A stretch of DNA of 64,000 nucleotides from Microcoleus sp. CAWBG506 (GCA_020883125.1 JAHREW010000020.1:6298-70297); one strand, 5' to 3'; shown: positions 1 to 7,923, counted from the stretch's first letter. The notes: generated by a model from the letters alone, not told the origin. Numbers and translations are program-made.

Positions 1-656
1 TGGGGTGGGGGCGGGTTTATATCATTTGTCGATGGGTGGCAAATATTTCGGCGAACCCGCCCCTACATCAATGGTAAAATAGGGATGGAAACATATTGCC
101 TAAAATTTGTAGGGGCGGGTTCACCGATCGCTCTTGCCACCTACCGATAATCTTAATAAACCCGCCCTCCCCAACCGATAAGTGCGATCGCCCTTCCTCA
201 ACCGTTAAATTCAATGAATTCTTAATTTCTCGTGGGGTTGGGGCGGGTTTACATAATTTGTCGATGGGTGGCAAATATCTGGGTGAACCCGCCCCTACAT
301 CAATGGTAAAATAGGGATGGAAACATATTGCCTAAAATTTGTAGGGGCGGGTTCACCGATCGCTCTTGCCACCTACCGATAATCTTAATAAACCCGCCCT
401 CCCCAACCGATAAGTGCGATCGCCCTTCCTCAACCGTTAAATTCAATGAATTCTTAATTTCTCGTGGGGTGGGGGCGGGTTTATATCATTTGTCGATGGG
501 TGGCAAATATTTCGGCGAACCCGCCCCTACATCAATGGTAAAATAGGGATGGAAACATATTGCCTAAAATTTGTAGGGGCGGGTTCACCGACCAATTATG
601 TCACCCACCGATAATCTTAATAAACCCGCCCTCCCCAACCGATAAGTACGATCGCC
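1..656. repeat. 232-bp tandem repeat array (about 2.8 copies)
   Basis: The stretch has a strict 232-bp period: the segment starting GTAGGGGCGGGTTCACCGA occurs at 111, 343 and 575, and bases 1-110 match 233-342 and 465-574. Each unit holds two inverted arms of the GTAGGGGCGGG / CCCGCCCCTAC palindrome that is dispersed through this window. The middle copy differs from its neighbours by a few substitutions, and the last copy diverges after about 592. The open frames here are translations of the repeat and show no protein family. The array runs off the left edge. Confidence 0.95.
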
Positions 657-657
657 C

Positions 658-916
658 TTAAAGAAACAAACTAATATCAACTCCGAAAAAATCGGCGAGT
701 TTCCGGGCTTCATCTATTTCGATCGCCCTTCCGCTAACAAAAACTTTCTCAACCTCTGTTTCCGTTCCCAAAACAGGAATCAAATCAGATTTGTCCAAAT
801 CTCTCGCATCCATTAAATGTTGCAACATTGAAGCAGAATCGCCTGCGGGAATTGGATAATTTTCAGATTCAAATTTTTCAATCAGCGTTATCAAAAGCTC
901 CAGAAATAGCTCTTCC
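658..916 (-). pseudogene. Duplicated 3' fragment of higA antitoxin
   Basis: This encodes the C-terminal ~85 residues of a HigA-like XRE antitoxin, nearly identical to the intact higA at 3636-4034 and ending in the same DFFGVDISLFL tail. Homology stops abruptly at 916, after which the frame reads into unrelated DNA. It lies in a 268-bp direct repeat (649-916 versus 3627-3894). It lacks the N-terminal half and has no toxin partner, so it is most likely a recombination remnant. Confidence 0.85.
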
Positions 917-1559
917 ATACGAACGATTGCCGACCGATGACGAGGAGAAAAATCACAATATTGACGCACAAGTTAAATCTTTTTATGGTTATTTACAACA
1001 GCGGGAGAAGTTGCGTTTTCATATAAAGGATGTTGTTCCAACCGTTGCATATGCTGAGTATGAAGATGGGAGAAACGGCTTGATACTTCCTGACGAGGAC
1101 TACCGATGGAATATCACTAAATTAGTTGAAACAATGATCAGATATACGCCAAGAGAAACACGCAGCTCTTTCGCACGAATGGCACACCTTGCAGAGTTTC
1201 AACTCACGGCTGCTAATACAGTTGTTGTCGCCTGTTCTGGCTTGAGTGGCGTTGTCTCCACAATCCCGATACCTGGTGCAGCAATACCAGTGGTTGCGGC
1301 TATTCAAACTTTTATGGTGATGTATATCGGTTGGCTGAGTGGTCGGGAGTTTTCGGAACAAACAGTCAAAGATTTTGCGGTAACTTTGGGAGTAGCTGCT
1401 GGTGCAAATGCTGGAATGGTGGGCATCGCTGACATCGCTTTGAAGTTCATACCTGGTTGGGGTAGCGTGCTGTCTGCGGGAGCTAGTACAATTGCTACAA
1501 AGGGTTTGGGGGATGCAGCAATCGCTTATTTTCTCAATAACGGTAAAACCCACTCTTGA
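917..1559 (+). pseudogene. 5'-truncated GTPase-associated DUF697 protein
   Basis: The open frame gives about 210 residues. The last ~120 (from LAEFQLTAANTVVV on) resemble the membrane-associated DUF697/YcjF domain that follows a GTPase domain in cyanobacterial proteins, with glycine/alanine-rich hydrophobic helices and an IPIPGAAIPV segment. The N-terminal P-loop half is absent. The frame is open leftward into the reversed antitoxin fragment, and the only upstream ATG (828) lies inside that fragment. The joint at 916/917 is therefore a rearrangement breakpoint. A shortened product from an internal start cannot be excluded. Confidence 0.65.
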
Positions 1560-1627
1560 ATGCTACAATAAGGGCGATCGCCTGTGATGATTGTGTTAAA
1601 ATAATGAGGCTCTTAGAGCCAATTCCT

Positions 1628-2794
1628 ATGTCTCAGGTCTTTGACCGTTTACAAATCAGTGGGTATCGCGCCCTTAAATTAGTAAATCTGTCTCAACTAG
1701 GACAGGTGAATATTTTTGTGGGCGATAACAATGCAGGAAAAACTAGCATCCTTGAAGCTGTTTCCATTCTCTGCAATCCACTCGATCCATTTCAATGGCT
1801 TGAAGTTTCACAACGCAGATTATATCTCGGCCGATCGCAACTAATGACACTTCGACCAAACATCGAGGCGTTGAAATGGATTTTTTCTCAAAAAATAACT
1901 GCTTCTAACGACGAATTTTATCAAGCTGAAATTCTGATCGAAGTAAATGGGACTGCACCCATACATGAATTGAGAGCAAAGCTTGGAGAAATTTATGGGA
2001 GTGGAGTAGAAAAAAACAATCAAAACAGATTTGAAGAAGATATATCTTCTGCCGAAGAAGATGTCTCTTCTTCTGAAATTGACTCAGTTAGAGCAGGCAT
2101 AGAATTAGAAATTGTACTCAACTTAGTTCCAGGAAAAATTAGTTTAGGCCAACTTAGTTTATTTCCTTCTGAGCTAAAAAGTGAAATATTTCAGTTTTGG
2201 GAAAACGAGCGATTTGTCCAGCGCCGACGCAATAAACCAATCGTTAAAAATGCAACTATTTTTCCTTCCTATTCTTCTTCAGAGCCAATCTTAGAGCATC
2301 TTTCACGAATCATCTTGCAACAAGAAGATGGTAAAAATGAATTATTAGAACTGATGCAATCGTTTGATGATAACATTCTTGATATTCAAATACTTTCGCC
2401 AACCGCTACAGCAACTATTTACATAAAACATAAAGAGCTGGGTTTGACTCCCCTATATGTATTTGGCGATGGATTGAAGCGAACATTAATTATTGCTCTT
2501 ACATTGTTGACAACAGCTAATGGTGTACTGCTAATTGATGAAATCGAGACATCTATCCATGTTTCAGCTCTTGGTAGCGTATTTTCTTGGCTGATTGAAA
2601 CCTGTCGCCGCCGAGAAATACAGCTTTTTGTAACCACCCATAGTCTTGAAGCTATTGATGCAATGCTACAGCCTGAAATTGCTACAGAAGATGTTGTAGC
2701 TTTTCGGCTAAACCATAATGGACAAGCACCCCAGAGGTTTTCTGGTAATTTGTTACATAGGTTGCGCTCAGAGCGTGGACTGGATGTGAGGTGA
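1628..2794 (+). CDS. AAA/ABC-type ATPase of the OLD/AriA-like class
   Basis: A 388-aa P-loop ATPase of the SMC/OLD type. Walker A is GDNNAGKTS at residues 32-40, just after an LQISGYRALK strand. A Glu/Ser-rich insert (EEDISSAEEDVSSSEID) lies mid-protein. A signature-like FGDGLKRTL precedes Walker B GVLLIDEIETS near residue 300, and an H-loop TTHSLEAID follows. The frame is open to TTG 1556, with ATG 1604 and 1628 as candidates; I chose 1628 because the family fold begins there. The stop overlaps the possible GTG start of the TOPRIM-like gene, so the two are translationally coupled. ATPase/TOPRIM pairs of this kind act in phage defence (OLD, PARIS), which is the likely role here by analogy. 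Confidence 0.8.
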   Translation: MSQVFDRLQISGYRALKLVNLSQLGQVNIFVGDNNAGKTSILEAVSILCNPLDPFQWLEVSQRRLYLGRSQLMTLRPNIEALKWIFSQKITASNDEFYQAEILIEVNGTAPIHELRAKLGEIYGSGVEKNNQNRFEEDISSAEEDVSSSEIDSVRAGIELEIVLNLVPGKISLGQLSLFPSELKSEIFQFWENERFVQRRRNKPIVKNATIFPSYSSSEPILEHLSRIILQQEDGKNELLELMQSFDDNILDIQILSPTATATIYIKHKELGLTPLYVFGDGLKRTLIIALTLLTTANGVLLIDEIETSIHVSALGSVFSWLIETCRRREIQLFVTTHSLEAIDAMLQPEIATEDVVAFRLNHNGQAPQRFSGNLLHRLRSERGLDVR

Positions 2795-2796
2795 TT

Positions 2797-3567
2797 ATGG
2801 TTAGGTACTGTTACATCGTTGCAGAAGGCCCTCAAGATATTGAATTCTTGATTTGCTTTCTCAAATCTTACGGTTTAAAACGAGTTACCCTTTTATCTAA
2901 GCTCGACTCATTTTGGGAGTCATTAGTGCCTAAAACATTCCCCATAAATGGGGACTTGATGAAGCGCGTACCCGTTCCAATCTTTTTGCAAAATGCAGAG
3001 CTATCAGTTGCTTTGCATAGTGCTACTGGAATCACAGGCTTATCAAATACGATCGAGGAAAGCCTTGCTATAGTGCCATCTTCAGAAATTTTTGGGATTG
3101 GTATTTTTCTAGATGCTGATGATATCGAAACACCTCAACAAAGATTCGAGAAACTAATTACTGAGTTGTCTCGACTTGGTTTGTCTTTACCTTCGATACT
3201 GGGGGAAGTGGCGAAAGGTTCCCCTCGATGCGGAATTTTTATCGCGCCGAATAACCGTGACTCAGGAACTTTAGAAGATATTTTGTTAGAATGTGCAAAG
3301 TTAAACTATCCAAATCTACTATTTCTTTCTAATAACTATGTTGCTGGTATTGATATTAATCAATTAACTAAGGATGATTTGAAGCAGTTAAATAAACCCG
3401 CAGGCAAAAATAAAGCAGTGGTTTCAAGTATCAGTAGTATACTAAGACCAGGCAAGACTCTGCAAGTTTCAATACAAGATAATCGATGGATAGATGAGAA
3501 CACAATGGCATTGGATAGCGTCAGGCTAGTCAAAATATTTCTTGATGAAGTTACAGGTTCTACATGA
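2797..3567 (+). CDS. TOPRIM-like DUF3226-type protein, partner of the ATPase
   Basis: A 256-aa protein with the acidic layout of a TOPRIM nuclease: an N-terminal VAEGPQD with the first Glu, LDADD near residues 105-109, and a later NNRDSGTLEDILLE. This resembles DUF3226-type proteins. ATG 2797 sits 2 bases after the ATPase stop; GTG 2791 would overlap it. With the ATPase it forms a two-gene unit like the split class of OLD systems or AriA/AriB of PARIS, although AriB carries a different TOPRIM subfamily (DUF4435). I predict an ATPase-gated nuclease effector; activity and trigger are unknown. Confidence 0.7.
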   Translation: MVRYCYIVAEGPQDIEFLICFLKSYGLKRVTLLSKLDSFWESLVPKTFPINGDLMKRVPVPIFLQNAELSVALHSATGITGLSNTIEESLAIVPSSEIFGIGIFLDADDIETPQQRFEKLITELSRLGLSLPSILGEVAKGSPRCGIFIAPNNRDSGTLEDILLECAKLNYPNLLFLSNNYVAGIDINQLTKDDLKQLNKPAGKNKAVVSSISSILRPGKTLQVSIQDNRWIDENTMALDSVRLVKIFLDEVTGST

Positions 3568-3626
3568 AGGAGGTTTAAATCTATGATTTTATGCGATCGT
3601 CAGTTTTGATTGGGAATACAAGTTAC

Positions 3627-3894
3627 CGATCGCCCTTAAAGAAACAAACTAATATCAACTCCGAAAAAATCGGCGAGTTTCCGGGCTTCATCTATTTCGA
3701 TCGCCCTTCCACTAACAAAAACTTTCTCAACCTCTGTTTCCGTTCCCAAAACAGGAATCAGATCGAATTTTTCCAAATCTCTCGCATCCATTAAATGTTG
3801 CAACATTAAACCAGCATTTCCTGCCGGAATTGGATAATTTTCAGCTTCAAATTTTTCAATCAGCGTTATCAAAAGCTCCAGAAATAGCTCTTCC
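3627..3894. repeat. 268-bp direct repeat, right copy (left copy 649-916)
   Basis: Bases 3627-3894 match 649-916 at a constant offset of 2978 with about fifteen substitutions, starting at CGATCGCCCTTAAAG and ending at AGCTCTTCC. It covers the 3' part of higA. The pair brackets the DUF697 remnant and the ATPase/TOPRIM genes. Confidence 0.95.
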
Positions 3895-4034
3895 TCAAGC
3901 GATCGCATAGGACTATGCTCCAGTTCGCAAGCGAGAGCGATCGCGGCCTCGTTTTCTGCTTCATTTGCGATCGGTTTTGGTTGATAGCGAACAAGTAAAT
4001 CTGTATAAGATTTTGCATCAAAAGTACGGATCAT
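3636..4034 (-). CDS. higA: HigA-family antitoxin (XRE-type)
   Basis: A 132-aa antitoxin. The C-terminal half holds an XRE-like helix-turn-helix region (HLMDARDLEKFDLIPVLG, then SGRAIEIDEARKLADFFGV) typical of HigA proteins encoded after a HigB toxin. In-frame ATGs lie at 4055, 4046 and 4034; I chose 4034 because MIRTFDAKSYTDLL is the usual start of this family. It overlaps the toxin's 3' end by 17 bp, so the pair is translationally coupled. The protein should bind the toxin and repress their shared promoter. Its 3' end is duplicated at 658-916. Confidence 0.85.
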   Translation of the reverse strand: MIRTFDAKSYTDLLVRYQPKPIANEAENEAAIALACELEHSPMRSLEEELFLELLITLIEKFEAENYPIPAGNAGLMLQHLMDARDLEKFDLIPVLGTETEVEKVFVSGRAIEIDEARKLADFFGVDISLFL

Positions 4035-4317
4035 TTTTCCACTCATCCTTATCATACTCAGCGTGAGTCAGAACATATTTGATGTAGATTCTTTGAGAAA
4101 CATAAACCAAATCAACAATCAGCCGATATCGATTTCCCTTAATATTAAATACGGTAAAATTGCCGACTGACTCAGCTTTTGGATAAATCTGCTGAACATC
4201 AATTAAGTTCTGCCATTGGGCTTTACTTGACACTCTATACCAGTCATAAAGTGTATCGCAGGAATCCGCATGGCTTTCACAGAAATCTCGCAGGATTTTT
4301 CGGCTGATAACACGCAT
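4018..4317 (-). CDS. higB: HigB-family mRNA interferase toxin
   Basis: A 99-aa RelE-superfamily toxin of the HigB_toxin type: it begins MRVISRKILRDFCE and contains WQNLIDVQQIYPKA, GNRYRLIVDLVY and the C-terminal IYIKYVLTHAEYDK motif with the conserved His. ATG 4317 is preferred over 4335 because homologues start at MRVIS. Toxin first and antitoxin second is the higBA order. Known members cleave translated mRNA on the ribosome. The gene looks intact. Confidence 0.87.
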   Translation of the reverse strand: MRVISRKILRDFCESHADSCDTLYDWYRVSSKAQWQNLIDVQQIYPKAESVGNFTVFNIKGNRYRLIVDLVYVSQRIYIKYVLTHAEYDKDEWKNDPYF

Positions 4318-4395
4318 TTCACCCTTGTTTTCCAAACTACACCAGATTTTGTTCTGGACTTACGCACTTGTTATATTATAAACATCTGTAAGTCC

Positions 4396-4445
4396 GTAAA
4401 AAACTAAAGCTCTTTTCCGTTGTTGCGGGAAAAGAGCTTTAGTTT
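4396..4445 (-). terminator. Rho-independent terminator of the 5S rRNA gene
   Basis: On the minus strand a long perfect stem (AAACTAAAGCTCTTTTCC paired with its complement around GCAACA) is followed by a run of T residues. It lies just past the 5S rRNA 3' end and separates it from higBA. Confidence 0.85.
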
Positions 4446-4452
4446 ATTATTA

Positions 4453-4570
4453 ACCTGGCACCGAGCTATTTTACCGGGCAGTGACCCGCCGAGTATCTTC
4501 GCCATAGCAACGTTTAACAACCGAGTTCGGGATGGATCGGAGTGGTTCCATTACATCATAAGCACCAGGA
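4453..4570 (-). rRNA. rrf: 5S ribosomal RNA (solitary copy)
   Basis: The minus strand reads CCTGGTGCTTATGATGTAAT, then a GGAACCACTCCGATCC helix, CCATCCCGAACTCGG, and closes with AGCTCGGTGCCAGG, which pairs with the 5' end (helix I). Length is about 117 nt, as expected for bacterial 5S. No 23S or 16S sequence lies upstream; that side holds a repeat and a protein gene. It is thus detached from an rRNA operon and has its own promoter-like site and terminator. Confidence 0.93.
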
Positions 4571-4642
4571 AAGCTTTGAAAACTTTGAATCCTGTGTCTG
4601 CGTTAAGCTTGATGCGCTGCATTTCTTTCGCTCGACTTAATT

Positions 4643-4671
4643 ACATTACCAAGCTTTCCCCAGTTTGTCAA
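4643..4671 (-). promoter_or_regulatory. Sigma-70-type promoter upstream of the solitary 5S gene
   Basis: On the minus strand TTGACA (4671-4666) and TAATGT (4648-4643) are separated by exactly 17 bases. The predicted start, near 4636, lies about 65 bases before the mature 5S end. A second TTGACA lies just upstream. The spacing and match are strong for a housekeeping promoter, but activity is inferred. Confidence 0.65.
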
Positions 4672-4720
4672 GCCCTTTGTCAAAAGTTTTTGACGTTCGC
4701 CCTCAGAACAAGCAAGGTTT

Positions 4721-4823
4721 TGTAGGGGCGGTGCCCCCGTGCCCGCCCAGCCCGGCGATTGGTGGGCATTTCAGGTGTAGGGGCAACCACGGGGGGATTG
4801 CCCCTACAAAGAATGAAACAGCC
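4721..4823. repeat. Dispersed palindromic repeat, type 'TAGGGGCGGTGCCCCC'
   Basis: Inverted arms TGTAGGGGC...GTGCCCCCGTG and CCACGGGGG...GCCCCTACA, followed by AAGAATGAAACAGCC. A second copy of the same family with the same tail lies at 26466-26610. No coding capacity is seen. Confidence 0.8.
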
Positions 4824-4838
4824 GTACCTCAATTAACT

Positions 4839-5246
4839 TCACAAATCCAAAAAAGCAGCATCCACACCCTGCTCTCGGCGAAGCTTCCCGTCCTTTACAA
4901 ACCACGCCACGACCTGCTTAACTGTTAATTGCTCGATCGCACTTTCAGCTTCCACAGCAATTTGCCTCAACGGTCGCAACGACGAAACCACCAAATTCGT
5001 AAAAAAGTCCTCAAAACTAGCATCAAGTTCGATCGACTGTTGAATGCTCTCATCATTTTTAATCCAATCCATCACCTGCTGATTCGACACCTCAGTTATC
5101 GGCAAACCAGTCTCCCCAGCAATTTGCTTGAGCACCCTCAAACCATAAATTGCCAGCCGCGCCGAAAACTTCTCCTTAGACGACAACAGTGCCATATCAA
5201 CTTCCGCACACTCTTCCGGCTTTAAAAAATCAGCTAATGGTTGCAT
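4839..5246 (-). CDS. Conserved hypothetical protein downstream of sufR
   Basis: A 135-aa soluble, largely helical protein; I do not recognise a named family. It has two similar halves: RVLKQIAGETGLPITEVSNQQVMDWI and RPLRQIAVEAESAIEQLTVKQVVAWF share an R-x-L-[KR]-Q-I-A ... Q-x-V-x-x-W pattern, which suggests an internal duplication. It has no signal peptide or membrane segment. It lies in the same direction as sufR, 172 bp further on, and might be cotranscribed, though the repeat-filled gap argues against tight coupling. Confidence 0.6.
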   Translation of the reverse strand: MQPLADFLKPEECAEVDMALLSSKEKFSARLAIYGLRVLKQIAGETGLPITEVSNQQVMDWIKNDESIQQSIELDASFEDFFTNLVVSSLRPLRQIAVEAESAIEQLTVKQVVAWFVKDGKLRREQGVDAAFLDL

Positions 5247-5251
5247 AGTTA

Positions 5252-5440
5252 ATTGTTATTGGTTACTTGTTATTGGTTATTGGTAATTCGTAAAAACATC
5301 TATCCGTGTATCCGTGTCAAAATCCGTGTCGTGCTGTTGTTATTGGTTATTGGTAATTCTTCCAACTGACTAATGACTACTGACTGCTGACTAATGACTA
5401 CTGACTGCTGACTAATGACTAATGACTGCTGACTAATGAC
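5252..5440. repeat. Short tandem repeats between the hypothetical gene and sufR
   Basis: Two simple-sequence types occur: ATTGGTTATTGGTAATTC-like units (5252-5360) and tandem CTGACTAATGACTA / CTGACTGCTGACTAATGACT units (5365-5440). The second block forms the last codons and stop of sufR, so the array has reached the gene's 3' end. Confidence 0.85.
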
Positions 5441-6090
5441 TTCCTCTTAGCAATAGAATAACCACAGCGCTGTTCCCCATCAATAATCCAGTGAGTCCGC
5501 TCTACAATACAATCCGGCAACACAGCCGCAAACATTTCCAACTCATTGCCACAAACACTCGGAAAAGTTTCCGCCACATTAGAAATCGCGCAGTTGTGTT
5601 CCATCAAAACAAATCGATCGCACATTCCCACATCTACAGATTCTACAGGATAACACTCAGCCATATAACCTTCAGCCCTGCGGAGTTCCCCCAACTTAGT
5701 CACCCGCTCTTGTAGCGAACCCGCACCCATCAACCGCCGATAGTCCGTAGCCTTGCGCTGCCATTGTTTTCGCAGGATAGAAATCACTTGCTCGCGGCCA
5801 ACAGTCTCAGCCAAAGTATCCAGAAAAGAAATCGCAAAATCGCCATAACGATTCGGGAAGCGATCGCGCCCCAGACTGGTAAGCTCATAAATGTGTTGTG
5901 GTCTCCCCATCCCAGCCTGAACCGACCGATACTGAATTACGCCCTCCGCTTCCAAATCCTTCAAATGACGGCGAATCGCCTGGGCGCTAATATCCAAAGA
6001 CTCCGCCAACTCAAGAGCCGTCCCTTGACCTCCCTTGAGCAAAAACTGCAAGATGTCTTGTTTAGTGGAAGTCTGCTGAGTCTGCATCAT
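5419..6090 (-). CDS. sufR: SufR, iron-sulfur-responsive repressor of suf genes
   Basis: About 223 aa. An N-terminal DeoR/ArsR-like winged helix (KQDILQFLLKGGQGTALELA, SAQAIRRHLKDLEAEGVIQY) is followed by a C-terminal domain with cysteines in the cyanobacterial SufR layout (MCDRF, EHNCAIS, FPSVCGNE, LPDCIVERTHWI, EQRCGYSI), which bind a 4Fe-4S cluster. The gene is divergent from sufB with a SufR-type operator between them, so it should repress suf when clusters are sufficient. ATG 6090 or 6087 can start it. The last residues (SLVSSH) come from tandem-repeat DNA, so the C-terminus is probably not ancestral. Confidence 0.93.
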   Translation of the reverse strand: MMQTQQTSTKQDILQFLLKGGQGTALELAESLDISAQAIRRHLKDLEAEGVIQYRSVQAGMGRPQHIYELTSLGRDRFPNRYGDFAISFLDTLAETVGREQVISILRKQWQRKATDYRRLMGAGSLQERVTKLGELRRAEGYMAECYPVESVDVGMCDRFVLMEHNCAISNVAETFPSVCGNELEMFAAVLPDCIVERTHWIIDGEQRCGYSIAKRKSLVSSH

Positions 6091-6161
6091 CTTCACAAAA
6101 AAATATTAATTTGACTTTGACAAGATCGCTGTTGTTAATGTAGCTTAAAATAATAGTAAAG

Positions 6162-6175
6162 CAACAGACTTGTTG
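6162..6175. promoter_or_regulatory. SufR operator CAAC-N6-GTTG
   Basis: CAACAGACTTGTTG is a perfect match to the CAAC-N6-GTTG palindrome bound by SufR in Synechocystis. It lies in the 190-bp sufR/sufB gap, 105 bp before sufB and 71 bp before sufR, where it could control both directions. Confidence 0.85.
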
Positions 6176-6280
6176 TTTAACTTAACCGAGCAGTCCAGCA
6201 GAACCCGCTCAAGCCCAGATAGGGATTGCCCCGTCTGCCATCTTTGAGAGAATTATCTAGAACACTGAACACGCAAAATA

Positions 6281-7723
6281 ATGAGTTCTACTACAGCCCA
6301 AACCCTAGTCAACCAGCCCTACAAATACGGTTTCGTCACCGACATCGAGTCAGACACCATCCCCCGCGGCTTGAGCGAAGATGTAGTGCGACTAATTTCC
6401 TCCAAGAAAAACGAACCGGAATTCCTGCTGCAATTTCGCCTCAAAGCATACCGCAAATGGCTGACCATGACCGAGCCGACTTGGCCTCATGTCAACTATC
6501 CCGCGATCGACTACCAAAACATTATCTACTATTCCGCCCCAAAACAAAAGCCCAAAAAGCTCAACAGTTTGGACGAAGTTGATCCGACACTATTAGAAAC
6601 CTTCGAGAAACTCGGCATTCCCCTCTCCGAACAAAGACGACTGGGAAATGTCGCCGTCGATGTTGTTTTCGACAGCGTTTCAATTGCCACAACCTTTAGA
6701 GAAAAGCTAGCCAAAGACGGCGTTATCTTCTGTTCCATCACAGAAGCTGTTAAAGACTATCCCGAACTAATCGAAAAATATCTTGGCACTGTTGTACCAG
6801 TCGGCGACAACTTTTTCGCAGCCCTCAACTCCGCCGTATTCACCGACGGTTCCTTCGTTTTCATTCCCAAAGGCGTCAAATGCCCAATGGAATTGTCAAC
6901 CTATTTCCGCATCAACAACGAAGATTCCGGCCAGTTCGAGCGCACCCTAATTATCGCAGAAGAAAACAGCTCAGTGTCTTACTTGGAAGGCTGCACCGCG
7001 CCCATGTTTGACACCAACCAACTGCACGCCGCCGTCGTGGAATTGGTAACAATGGATAACGCAGATATCAAATATTCGACAGTGCAGAACTGGTACGCAG
7101 GCGATGCCAATGGTAAAGGCGGCATTTACAACTTTGTGACAAAGCGCGGTTTGTGTCAAGGAGTCAATTCTAAGATTTCTTGGACGCAAGTAGAAACCGG
7201 TTCCGCGATTACTTGGAAATATCCCAGTTGCGTCTTAGTCGGCGACAACTCGGTAGGCGAATTCTACTCAGTAGCGCTGACAAACCACAAACAGCAAGCT
7301 GACACCGGAACTAAAATGATCCACGTCGGCAAAAACACTCGCAGCACGATTATTTCCAAGGGAATCTCGGCGGGAAATTCTGCTAACAGCTATCGTGGCT
7401 TGGTAAAAATGGGGCCTAGTGCTAAAGGCGCTCGGAATTATTCTCAGTGCGATTCCATGCTAATTGGGGATAATGCTCAAGCGAATACTTTCCCTTATAT
7501 TCAAGTGCAGAATCATACTGCTAAAGTGGAACACGAAGCTTCGACTTCTAAGATTGGGGAAGAGCAATTGTTCTTCTTCGCCCAGCGGGGAATCTCCGCA
7601 GAAAATGCGATTTCAATGATGATTAGCGGTTTCTGCAAAGATGTTTTCAATCAGTTACCGATGGAATTTGCCGCGGAAGCTGATAAGTTGTTGAGTTTGA
7701 AGTTGGAAGGAAGTGTAGGATAA
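6281..7723 (+). CDS. sufB: SufB, Fe-S cluster assembly scaffold
   Basis: 480 aa, full length for SufB. Typical segments are seen: [67 protein letters not shown] and [16 protein letters not shown]. SufB forms the SufBC2D complex on which clusters are built in the cytosol. It is the first gene of sufBCDS, and its ATG is preceded by the SufR operator region. Confidence 0.97.
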   Translation: MSSTTAQTLVNQPYKYGFVTDIESDTIPRGLSEDVVRLISSKKNEPEFLLQFRLKAYRKWLTMTEPTWPHVNYPAIDYQNIIYYSAPKQKPKKLNSLDEVDPTLLETFEKLGIPLSEQRRLGNVAVDVVFDSVSIATTFREKLAKDGVIFCSITEAVKDYPELIEKYLGTVVPVGDNFFAALNSAVFTDGSFVFIPKGVKCPMELSTYFRINNEDSGQFERTLIIAEENSSVSYLEGCTAPMFDTNQLHAAVVELVTMDNADIKYSTVQNWYAGDANGKGGIYNFVTKRGLCQGVNSKISWTQVETGSAITWKYPSCVLVGDNSVGEFYSVALTNHKQQADTGTKMIHVGKNTRSTIISKGISAGNSANSYRGLVKMGPSAKGARNYSQCDSMLIGDNAQANTFPYIQVQNHTAKVEHEASTSKIGEEQLFFFAQRGISAENAISMMISGFCKDVFNQLPMEFAAEADKLLSLKLEGSVG

Positions 7724-7773
7724 TTTATCCTCTTTATTCAAGGGGCAGAGCACATTGCTGGCAACTTAACATC

Positions 7774-7923
7774 AAACCGACAGTCCGGCAAGGGTTGAAA
7801 CCCCTGCCTCAAAGTTAAAGTCCTCTAAAGAGGACTAATGAGTTTTAAAATTTTCTTCTCAGTCCTCTTCAGAGGACTTAAGCTTTGAGACAGGGAATTC
7901 ATTCCCTGGCGGACTATCGGTTT
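7774..7923. repeat. Palindromic repeat element between sufB and sufC
   Basis: A nested inverted repeat. The outer arms AAACCGACAGTCCG and CGGACTATCGGTTT are imperfect complements, the next arms are CCTGCCTCAAAG and CTTTGAGACAGGG, and the inner arms are AGTCCTCTAAAGAGGACT and AGTCCTCTTCAGAGGACT. The whole ~150 bp can fold into a large cruciform. A related GTTTGAAACCCC...GAGGACGG piece lies at 63350-63373. Inside the transcript it could act as a partial terminator or RNA-processing site. Confidence 0.85.

Noticed and set aside
96-546. Two identical 72-codon open frames in the tandem repeat
   Set aside because: They are translations of the 232-bp repeat unit, share no family features, and exist only because the repeat lacks stops in that frame.
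1-656. Possible CRISPR array
   Set aside because: The period is 232 bp with nearly identical units; there are no short repeats with unique spacers and no cas genes nearby.
4420-4725. Protein-coding frame over the 5S gene
   Set aside because: The DNA is a well-formed 5S rRNA on the minus strand; the frame is accidental.
5764-6114. Long frames opposite sufR
   Set aside because: They run antisense to a clear SufR protein and show no family features.
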